From the NCBI GenBank assembly GCA_001579985.1, contig LRSR01012438.1, positions 1 to 36,959 of the forward strand: a stretch of DNA of 36,959 bases, given 5' to 3'. This stretch comes from Hypsibius dujardini (Eukaryota > Tardigrada > Eutardigrada > Parachela > Hypsibiidae). This document shows positions 21,041 to 32,116 of the stretch, in pieces. The notes under the pieces are model-generated. The model was not told the DNA's origin and searched no databases. It saw only the letters and a program-made list of their open reading frames with translations. Position 1 is the first letter of the stretch. Every line of letters begins with the position of its first letter. The position numbers and the translations under genes are program-made.

Positions 21041-24000
21041 TCAGACAGGCAGACAGTCAGTCAGACAGACAGACAGACTGTTTTTACCTACAATCTGATC
21101 CATATCACACTCCCGGCAAAGCAAAGCACCACCAGCAGGCAGGCAATGGCGATCCCAATGCCCATGCCCAGTTGGCTGCTGCCGGAATTCGATGCAGTCA
21201 AATTCTCGGCGGCCCTCCTGGGGATCCCGTTGGCAGCCTCGTCGTCCTGCAGTAGCGCTGAAAAAGAAAACGAAAACGCTTTCAGAAAACGCTCAAATTT
21301 TCTAAATTTATCGCTTACGGATTCCAGTTCCCCTGAGTTTGAATGAGTTTTAAAACAAAATTCATTTGATGATTTCAGACACATTCCCTCTCGTAATTCA
21401 ATTTGGAATCGATTGACATCAGCAGAATCATTTTTGGACGTGAGGGGGCGGGGCTGCGGGTCATTTCTGCAATGCCATTGGTCATTTTCCTGTCCGTCCC
21501 AAGAATGACCTGTAGCTCCGCCCCCTCACATCCCAAAATGATTCTGCTGAGGCCAATCGATTCAAAATCGAATTTTGAAAGGGACAGGTGCAGAATTATT
21601 TTGGATATGAGGGGGCGGAGCTACGGGTCATTTCTGCAATGTCACTCGGAAGCCTAGATTGAAACTAGCCCATAGCTCCGCCCCCTGACATCCAAGAAAG
21701 ATTTTTGAACCCTTCCTTTCTAAATTCAATTTGGAATCGATTGACATCAGCAGAACCATTTTTGGATGTGAGGGGGCGGGGCTGCGGGTCATTTCTGCAG
21801 TGCCATTGGTCATTTTCCTGTTCGTTCCAAGAATGACCTGTAGCTCCGCCCCCTGGCATTCCAAAGGAATTTTACTGACGCCAATCGATTCAAAATCGAA
21901 TTTCGAAAGGGAAAGTGGGATAAATTACTAAATCTTTTTTGAAAATCGACAACTACTGCTTAGAGATTAGTACCTGGTGGTTTCTCCTCCGGTGGCGTTG
22001 CTGAAACAAAAAAAGTCACATGAAAAGAAGCAGCAGCAATAGAGTGGAAGCCTGTTTCAACTGAACCCTCCTTACTTTTGCACTCCGGCGCGGCTTCCCA
22101 CTTTCCCGTCTCCGTGCAGAAGATCTCTGCGCGTCCATGCAGGAAGTAACTGTCCTTGCAGGTGTACTTTGCAAAACTCCCGTAGACGGTGCCGTTGTAG
22201 CCGGTCCTTCCGTACCGCGCTTCCGGAGGCTTACCGCAATAGACAACTAAACACCCCCCCCCCCCCCGAGCAAATTGTTAATCACCGAAATCATTTAAGA
22301 CCTTAATTTAAAAGTCGTCCGACTGGAGATGATGAGGACCGGAAAGCCGACTGCACTTACAGCGACAGCTGGGCGGTGCGCCGTCCCATGAGCCGTCAAT
22401 CTTGCAGATTAACGAAGGCCGGCCCTGCAAAGCGTTTCCTGCGTTGCAGAGGAAGCCCACGGATGAGCCGATCTTGACGGGCTTCCGCGCGGTCAGCGAT
22501 CCGTTGACCGGTGCGGCAGGAAGCGGGCAGAAGATTTCTGTTTGTGCACCGAGAAAAAAAACACACAGACACATAGTGAGAGATAGACACAGACACACAG
22601 ACACAGACAGACACAGACAGACACAGACAGACACAGACACATAGAGAGAGAGAGAGAGAGAGAGACAAGACGGTTTAAATGTGGAGTGTCGAACGAGTTA
22701 GGCCTCTATGTCTGTCTGTTGCTGCTGTTGGAGGGATGGATGGATGGATGTAGGGGGAAAAAACGGTGTGAAAAATACCTTGACAAACTGGACTCGGGCT
22801 GGACCAGTTGCCCGGAAGCAAGCAGGTTCGTCTCGACGGGCCCTCTAACCGATAACCCGGTTCGCAGGTGTAGTCGACCGTGGAGTTGATGCTGTAATCG
22901 TTGCCTTTGACTAGCGCCTTGTTGATTAATTCCGGCTCGCCGCAACCTAGTTTTCAGGCAATCAAAGGAAAAGCGTTATGAGATTGCTTGTCTGTCTCAT
23001 TGTACTGGCGTCTGAATGCTTTTCATCTACGTCTAAATTGAGGTCAATAGAAAACCATCTGCTTACGCGAATCCGTCTGTCTGTCTGCCTATCCGTCTGT
23101 CTGTCTGTCTACCTATCTATTTGTCTGTCTGTCTGTCTGTCTGAATGTCTGAATGTCTGTCTGTCTGCTTGTCTGTTTGCCTGTCTGAATGTCTGAATGT
23201 CTGTCTGTGTGTCTGTCTGTGTGTCTGTCTGTGTGTCTGTGTGTCTGTCTGCCTGTCTGTCTGGGCCTTACCGACACAGGTCGGTGGGTAGCCGCTCCAA
23301 ATCTCCTGTTCCGTGCAGTATATAACGGGATCTCCAAATAAAGTCGTATTCGTATCACAGCTATAAGTCACAATGGAGCCCAGTCCGCTCTGCGGTCCGC
23401 CGGCCCGGTAGGTGCCGTCCTTCACGGCCGGCGGTTTGCCGCAGTCGAGGAAGTGACAGAAAGGTCGACTGCCTATCCAGTAGCCGTCCGGGTGGCAGGT
23501 GTAATTCTGATAGCCCTGAACGCGATATCCGGTTTGGCAACCAATCAGCGCAGTCGAGCCGACGGAGAAGTTCTTCGTCGTCAGCAGCTCGTTCTCCTGC
23601 AGCTCCGGAGCGCTACAGTACGCGACTGAAATTCCAAACGCAGATGGAAAAGAACTCCGCACGACTTCGCGCAAATCAACTGGAATTTTTTTTTTCTCGC
23701 GACTTACCGACACATTTCGGGGTCGAACCACTCCAGGTCGCCGACAGCGTGCAAAAGCGTTGTTGATCCCCGACCAGGGCGAAATTGCTTTCGCAACCAT
23801 ATAACACAGACTTGTTATACGTGGTTCCCTCGTTCAGCAGGGAAAACGTTCCGTTGGGCAAGCCTTCCGGCATGCCGCAGTCGATGGCTAAAACATCAAG
23901 CCCCAATGCAATTCTGTCCCTTTTACGCTAAGCGGGGCAGGAGTAATAATTGAACAATCAATCAATCAACACCGTTCCGATTACTTCAGAACTCCCTTAA

Positions 24001-25708
24001 TTGATTGGTTGATTATTCAAGTAACACCCTAATCCGTTCCGATTGCTTCCCAACTCCGCTGGTTGATTGGTTGATTATTCAAGTATCACCCCTAATCCGT
24101 TCCGATTACTTCCCAACTCCGCTGGTTGATTGGTTGATTATTCAAGTATCACCCTTAATCCGTTCCGATTACTACGCGAGCTCCGGTGGTTGATTGGTTG
24201 ATTGTTCAAGTATCACCCCTGCCCCGCCCCTTTTGCCCATTTCTGGGACCCTTCGTTGGATTGAATTCTGTTCCTTTTTCTTCGTTCTGTTCTTACGTAT
24301 GCAAGAGGGCGGATCGGTACTCCAGTGCTGGTCCATCTGGCACAGCCGGACGCTCGGGAAATCTTTCGTCAGGTAGAATCCTTCATTGCACACGTAGGTC
24401 AGCTCCTGGCCCAGTGAGTAATTCCCCCCGAGGATATTGCCGTTCAACAAGGCCGCGGGAAGGGGGCACTCCTTCAGCCGACAGTAGGGGATGGTGTTGT
24501 TCCACAGACTGTCCTCCGCGCAGGTCAACATCGCCGACCCAATCAGCGTGTAATTGCCCACGCATTCGTACCGTCCACGAGCCTTATAGAAGGTCCCGCT
24601 GTCGATCAGCAACGCCGCACCGTAACTGATCGGCGGGAGGAAACCGCAATTGACGTCTGAAAAAGCGAACCAAATTTTTACCCAGCAAAATGGGGTGGTC
24701 GGAGTTCGAGCCAATTTCGGCCGACGCATGCAGCTGTTTCCCTTACCGCTTGATTCATTGATTTAACACCAGATCGCCAAAATAATTCAAAGCCAATCAA
24801 CCAATCAATCAATTGGTTTAATTGTGTTTACATCGCTTGATTCATTGATTTAACACCAGATCGCCAAAATGATTAAAAACCAATCAATCAATTGGTTTTA
24901 TTGTGTTTACATTGCTTGATTCATTGATTTAACACTAGATCGTCAAAATAATTTAAAGCCAATCAACCAATCAATCAATTGGTTTTAATTGTGTTTACAT
25001 CGCTTGATTCATTGATTTAACACCAGATCGCCAAAATAATTCAAAGCCAATCAACCAATCAATCAATTGGTTTAATTGTGTTTACATCGCTTGATTCATT
25101 GATTTAACACCAGATCGTCAAAATAATTTAAAGCCAATCAACCAATCAATCAATTGGTTTTAATTGTGTTTACATTGCTTGATTCATTGATTTAACACCA
25201 GATCGCCAAAATAATTCAAAGCCAATCAACCAATCAATCAATTGGTTTTAATTGTGTTGATATCGCTTGATTCATTGATTTAACGGCACTTACATCGGCA
25301 TTCCGGCGGGACACCCGACCATCCCGTGCCCCCGCACTGGGTCCTCGAGTTCCCAATCAAGGAGAGGTTGCCCACACAGGCGTACTCGGCTTCCGCGCCG
25401 AAGGTCGTGCGTTGCTGGAGGAAAAACTGCACACTGTCGCGCACCTTGGGCGGTTCGCCGCAGTCGACGTACCGACAGCCCGGCGCTTCCGGCGCCCACG
25501 AACCGTCCCGCAGGCAGGTCCGATTGGAGGAGCCCAGCATTTGACTGCCCAACTCGCAGTGGTAGTCCACAAAGTCGCCCACCTTTAGGGCGGTGCTTTT
25601 CGCCGAGACAGACGAATTTGACCGGACGTCTGGACTGCCGCATGTCACGGGATCTAGACAGCCAGACGAAAAAAAAAAAAAAAAAAAAAATTTAAAAAAA
25701 ATTTAAAA

Positions 25709-25755
<47 letters not shown>

Positions 25756-27830
25756 AAAAAAAAAAAAATTTAAATTTTTTTAAATTTTGGGGTTAAGTTA
25801 TATTAAGTTGCGTACCGTATTGACAGATCCAATTGGCGTCCTCGCTGCAGAGGAGGTCTTTCCATTTGTAGTCAAGTTCGCTGGCTAAAGCCACACAAAC
25901 TTGTCCTCGAGCGTCGAACCTTCAAGAGGCAATTAGGCAATTAAAGATCACAATTTCGGCAAAGCTTAGAGAGAAAACACAAATTACGAAGAAATACAAA
26001 TACGAGGGTAATATACTTACTCATTCGGCTGTCCGTCCGCCCAAAAAGTATCATTCACGGTCCCATCTAAATAATTCCCGAGGTAATTAATTTAATCGCA
26101 GGTTCCTTCTTCATCGTAGCAAATATGTAAAAGCATGTCGCTCTTAAAAATCGGCCTTTGAAAATTTGTTCTTCTAACTAAAAATATTTATTTAGCTGTC
26201 TTTTTCCCTTTTTTTAAATTTTTAAATTTTTTTTTTTTTTTAAATTTTTTAAAAATTTTTTAAAAATTTTTTTCAAATTTTTTGTAAAATTTTTAATATC
26301 AGTTTTTGCCATATCCGATAAGGGAATTTAAATAACGTACTGTTTGACCATCGCCAGGTCCACGGCTGGTTCCCCGGCGAGCGGGTCATCCCAATCCAGA
26401 CCGCCGTAGCCGACGTCCTCGGCAGCACTTTGGACATCTCCAGACGGCGAAAGGTTTCAGTCATAAACTGCTGCAGAAAGGGAGTCACACGCGTCACCAA
26501 GTTCCCGCCGTTGTCCTGGCAGTTTTTCGTCGCTCTGGTCACTCCGGTTTTCGCCTCGATGTGGAGGTCGTAACACTGCCGTTGAAAGACGTACGTCTGC
26601 GCGGAATGCACGGGACACCGTGACGTCGGCGGTTCTATGTAGAAAATACACAATCAACCAATCAACTAATCAACCAATCAACCAACCAATCAACCAATCA
26701 ACCAATCAACCAATCAATCAATCAATCAAGCAATCAATCAATCAATCAACCAATCAACCAACCAACCAATCAAGCAATCAATCAATCAAGCAATCAAGCA
26801 ATCAAGCAATCAGCTCACTGACAAGGGACTATTTACCTGTGTCAGTCTGAGATCGGGCCCAACTTTTTTTTATGGATACGTACTATCAAGCCATGATTTT
26901 AGAAAATATGATTGGTCCCCCTCGGTTCCGTTTGAGATGGAGAAAATTGGGGAAGATTCCTATTGAGGCAGCTACTTTAATGCTTTTGCACTGGCGTTGA
27001 TTGATTGATCAAACACATTACGGTAAAGTTCATTAAACTTCTCCACTTCACCGAATTGCGAATGAGGAATTCAGTTAATCGGTTGATTGTTTGATGATTC
27101 TGACAAACTGGTTCGAGGTTTTGCAAGATCTTGCCGTTATAACTCTGTTTTATCCGTTGCGGCTGGTGCACCAAAATTCTCTGCTTTAATTGTTACTGGA
27201 AAGAATTCGAAGATGCCGGTAACGATTTTCTGTGGCGCCGATTCGTTTGTCGAAAGATTTGCGCATCGACTTTTGTTTGCCTGAACCGTTAAATGGGCAA
27301 ACAAACAAAATACTTTTTCATAATTCAATCAATCAACGCTATTGTAAAAGCTTTAAAGCGGCTGCCACAATAGGAATCTTCCCCGATGTTCTCCATCTCA
27401 AACGGAACCGAGGGGGACCAGTCTTCTATTTTGTAAAATCGTGGTTTGACAGTACGTATCCATAAAAAAACGTTGGACCCAATCTCAGACACACGCAAGT
27501 AAATACTCCCTTGTTATTAATTAACAATCAATTTCCCTTGTAAATAACAAATAATCAGCAGTCATCGCACGTTTTTTTCTTCTTCCTCAACAGGTTGAAC
27601 TCGGAGCTCACTCACCTTGGCTCGAGAAGACTTGGGCTTCGCAGAACGTGAGAATGGACGCGGATTCCGGACTGCCCGCATGGATGCTCACGTATCGTCC
27701 GCGCACCGGAACGGCGCACAGGATCTCTTTGGGTGAGTTTGGGTCTGTCACAATTTGATGAGAAATTTAGTGGTACGCCTCTGTCTGTCTCTCTCTCTGT
27801 CTCTGTCTGTCTCTCTCTCTGTCTGTCTGT

Positions 27831-27877
<47 letters not shown>

Positions 27878-27878
27878 C

Positions 27879-27917
<39 letters not shown>

Positions 27918-30900
27918 GTCTGTCTGTCTGTCTGTCTGTCTGTGTCTGTCTGTCTGTCTGTGGGGGGGGAGGGGGGAGGTGAAAAAAACGACAATTAGCG
28001 TGTTATTGTGTCTGTAGCGGTTGTGGTTGGCTGGTCAATGTCGTCGGTTTAATTGTGGTAATGTTTTTTTTGTGTGGCCTAATCAATCAACGATGCGTGG
28101 TCAAAGTGAATCCGTGATCAGTGTCCAATTTCAAAAGGCGCGACGATTCTTCCCGCACTGAACGTGATGGCTTCCGAGCAAATTTTGAAGTGTCAAACAG
28201 GAGACCTCAAATATTTACAGTAGCAATAAACGATTTCAACCTGTCTGTCCTGTGCAAACTTTCCCACATCCGACACTCTCTATTCGACACCTTGCGTCAC
28301 ACATAAAAGTGTCAACGCACCCGAGACCGAGGCAGCAAAGAAACGTCAAAATTGTGAACGCTTCGTTTCTCGAGTCTCGAGATTACGCAGATACGCTTAT
28401 AATATTGCGTCGCCGCTCCTTTTGACGTTTCTTTCCAAACGCAGTGCACGGGTAAGGGGAATGACACGTTATCAGCTGTTTGAGTAAATCACAATGAGAC
28501 GAGTCCAGCATCATTTCCATCATGACTCGTTTCACGCGTCGCACGTTTGACTTTTCTCGCGCAAGATTTCAGTCGCTCGACGCAACAGCGAAAACTCACG
28601 TTTCTTTGCTGCCTCGGTCTCGGTTACGTTGAAATTTCATGTGTCACGCAAGGTCTGTAATAATTGCCGACACGCGAGACGGAGAGACACGAATGCTTTT
28701 CAACCGGATATTTCAAATATTTTTTTTACTTGGAACGATTTTCAGAGATCGAACACAGAATGTTAATCTGTTTATATTAGTCCCGACACAGGAGTGAAAA
28801 TTAACGTTTCTTTGCTGCCTCGGTCTCGGTTACGTTTACGTTTTGTGTCACGCGCAAGGTTTCTATTGACTCAAGGGCGTAAAGCAAGCGCGCAACCGCT
28901 TGTCAGGTGGATTGTGCGTTTGATTTGTGAGCAAACAAACACACGTAATACTATAATACTAGCGACCGACGATTATTCTTCAAAATTAGGGTTGCCGCTG
29001 TTTCTTTTGCCGGTCAGGTTAAAAATAGAATCGAACGAGTACATACGAGTGCTCGCTTTAATTTCTCACTTTTTACTAGAGTAAAAGAGCACCTTGTAGT
29101 CTTTTAAAATGTGTTAAAATTACTATTATTAAATTACAGAGTGCCCTCAAATTTTGTCAAAATGTAAATGTGTCTGTATCTGTGTCTGTGTCTGTGTGTC
29201 TGTGTCTGTATCTGTGTCTGTGTCTGTGTCTGTGTCTGTGTCTGTATCTGTGTCTGTGTCTGTGTCTGTGTCTGTGTCTGTGTCTGTCTGTGTCTGTGTC
29301 TGTGTCTGTGTCTGTGTCTGTGTCTGTGTCTGTGTCTGTGTCTGTGTGTCTGTGTATGTCTGTCTGTCTGGCTGTGTCTGTGCGTCACTCACCTAAGACA
29401 TCCGGGAGCCAAGCGCAGAGTTTGTTCTCCGCGGGATTGGTGCTGTTGCCCACGCGAATCTGCAGATTGGACACTTGCTCCGTTGTGTCTAAATCGGGAA
29501 GAAAATGTTCACTGTAAAAGTCTAAATACGTCTCGCTTGTCAAGCAATATTATTCCAGCTATCCATGGACCTGGAAAAGCTGAAAAGGAGAACCCCTTTT
29601 TCCTGCCTCTTGCCGGTTGTTTCGGGGGGGGGGGATTAGCCTTTTCATTTACATGCGCAGTTTCGTGTGCCGAGCAGGATGTTCTCAGCGTGGACTTATT
29701 AGGTAGAAGCGCTCGGGCTTCAAATTATTACGCACGACTTGGGCGCGGACATTTCGTGCGTCGATGTATTTACACGCACGGAGCGTGAAGACCACAGCTG
29801 CTTGCAGGTTACTTGCAAAATTTTGATTTGGTCTGATTTTGACAAACAAGACTACACATTGTTTGGTGAAAGTTTCAAACCGGCTTATCAATCAATCAAT
29901 CAATCAACTGTACATATGCATTACGAGTTTCTTTGCTTAGAAATCTTGATTTATTGTCGTTGTCTTCGATTGATTCATGTCTGGGATCAAACTTGAGCTG
30001 GTTAAAGACACTTCCCTCAAAACCGTGCATGGTTTTGGACGTGCTGTCCTGGAATTGTGGAACAATCTGGTCAGTCGAGAGAACTGCGAGGCTTTGTGGG
30101 AGATTATTCCGAACCAGATCGCTAAAGTCTTTGCGAAAAAGGGAACGTGAATCAAGTTTTAACTGCTTGATTGACTGATTGACTGTGTGTTTTTGGTCTG
30201 AATTCGTCAAGACAGTCTTTCTTTTTTTGGTGACTAAATTTCATCAAATTTTTTCTTTAAGAAATTAAAACTTTATAACATGTGTAGTCTTGCGGCTCAC
30301 GGTACATCAAGTCAAACGTTTGCAAGTAACCTGTAAGTAGCTGAACACACTGCTAGAGAGAAGCTCCAGCCTAAATGGCTGTCTCCCTTTGATCGGTCAT
30401 AAAAGACCGTGCGAGACACGCATATTGAAAAAAAGGCCAAGCTGTGCTCTTATCGATCTTTAATAATTTCCGACGCATCTGTCCGTCTCGTCTGTTTCAA
30501 CGGTCTGTATAGTGCACTTGACCTCAATACCTTTCACCATAGCCGAAAGGGTGGGAACCGAAAAGACTATCACGACATATCGATATCTCGTCAGAGTCTT
30601 TTCAGTTCCGACCATTTCCAAGTTTGGTTCACCCAACTGGGTGTGTATAAAAGGTGTGACATGGGAGATGGGAGATGGGATGATGGCGGATGTAAGGATG
30701 GCAATTGTGAGACTTTTTGCTTCGTAAATATCAAAACCCATCAAAACCCATCAAACCCCATCAAAACCAATCAAAACCCATCAAAACCCATCAAAACCCA
30801 TCAAAACCCATCAAAACCCATCAAAACCCATCCGAACCCATCTCCCATCTCCCATGTCACACCTTTTATACACACCCCAGCCAACTAAGGTAAACTTAGG

Positions 30901-32077
30901 TAGCGCTGAGTATTCCTCTATGTGAATATAACATGGACTGATCATCAGCGCTAAGGTTGTCCGAACTCGACTAAGCTTCCTTAAATTGCTCAGTTTTGCT
31001 TAGCGCTAAGGTACATCTTTCGCATCAGGTCGGCACGAAGACTCGGCTCGTCCATTTTTGGTTTCAGTATTTTCTCTCACCTGAATCGGCGTTCCCGTGG
31101 ATGAGGACCCCGTAGACCTCGTAGGAGGCCAGGAGATCGACTCGCCACCACGGTAGCGCTTCACGTTCCGTTTCCATGCAGAACTGCTTCCGGTGGCGGT
31201 TGTCGACGTTCCCGTCGTTGCCGTGCTCCGCCAATCCGCCAGGCTGAGCGCTCGACGAATTCACCGGCTTATTCAACGCCACATTAACAACTGAAAGCAG
31301 ATAAAAAGCTCCTGTTGTAACAAGGGGTCGGAACGGTAGCCGACACTTCAATCTGTCTGAACTTTTTTTTTCACAGATGATCAACTAAATATGCACATTT
31401 TAGAAATATGTTTTGTCTGCTCTCGAACTCTGGTCCTGGCGAGAAAAATATTGAAAGTTTCTTTATGATACTAATCGCTTAACCATTGACTTCAGTGGTT
31501 GATTGCTTGATTCGGTCTTATTTATAGATAAATTCATTTTTCACAGTTAAATTTAAAAGATTTTTTCATTTTCCCTTTTAAAATTGAATTTGACATCGAT
31601 TGGGACTAGTGGAATCTTTTTGAGGTCAGGGGGCGGAGTTATGGGTCATTCTCGAGCCCGACCGGACACTTCGGAGTGACATTTCAGAAATTACTCATAG
31701 CTCCGCCCCTTGACTTCTAAAGACGATTCTGCTAGTGTCAATCGATGTCAAATTGAATTTCGAGAGAGAAAATGTCAAAATCTTTCCATTTCTCAAAAAT
31801 GAAAAAAATGAATCTGAAAGTAAATGAACATTTTCCGTGTGTCCCCAACTTTGAAATTCTGATTATTTACACAAACAAATCTGTCCAAAAATAAACAAAC
31901 CGTGACGATATATTGGCAGACATGGATTTTCATTCAAGTGTCCGTCATCATATCATCTCTGCCCACGCATAACTTATTACCAACAACAACAACGCACAGT
32001 GTAACACAGAGTCTGCTACGCTTATACGAAATTAGGTGTGCCAATTCTCATTAAAATCTCTCTCTCACACAGACTCG

Positions 32078-32116
<39 letters not shown>

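Noticed and set aside
24748-25284. CRISPR-like array
   Set aside because: The unit is about 87 bp with no unique spacers, in an intron of a eukaryotic gene.
29154-29788. Several long open frames in Cys/Val/Leu and Thr/Asp/Gln composition
   Set aside because: They are translations of a TGTCTG repeat in all frames.
30748-30838. Telomere-like repeat
   Set aside because: The decamer CATCAAAACC does not match the TTAGG or TTAGGG types and is enclosed in a foldback element.
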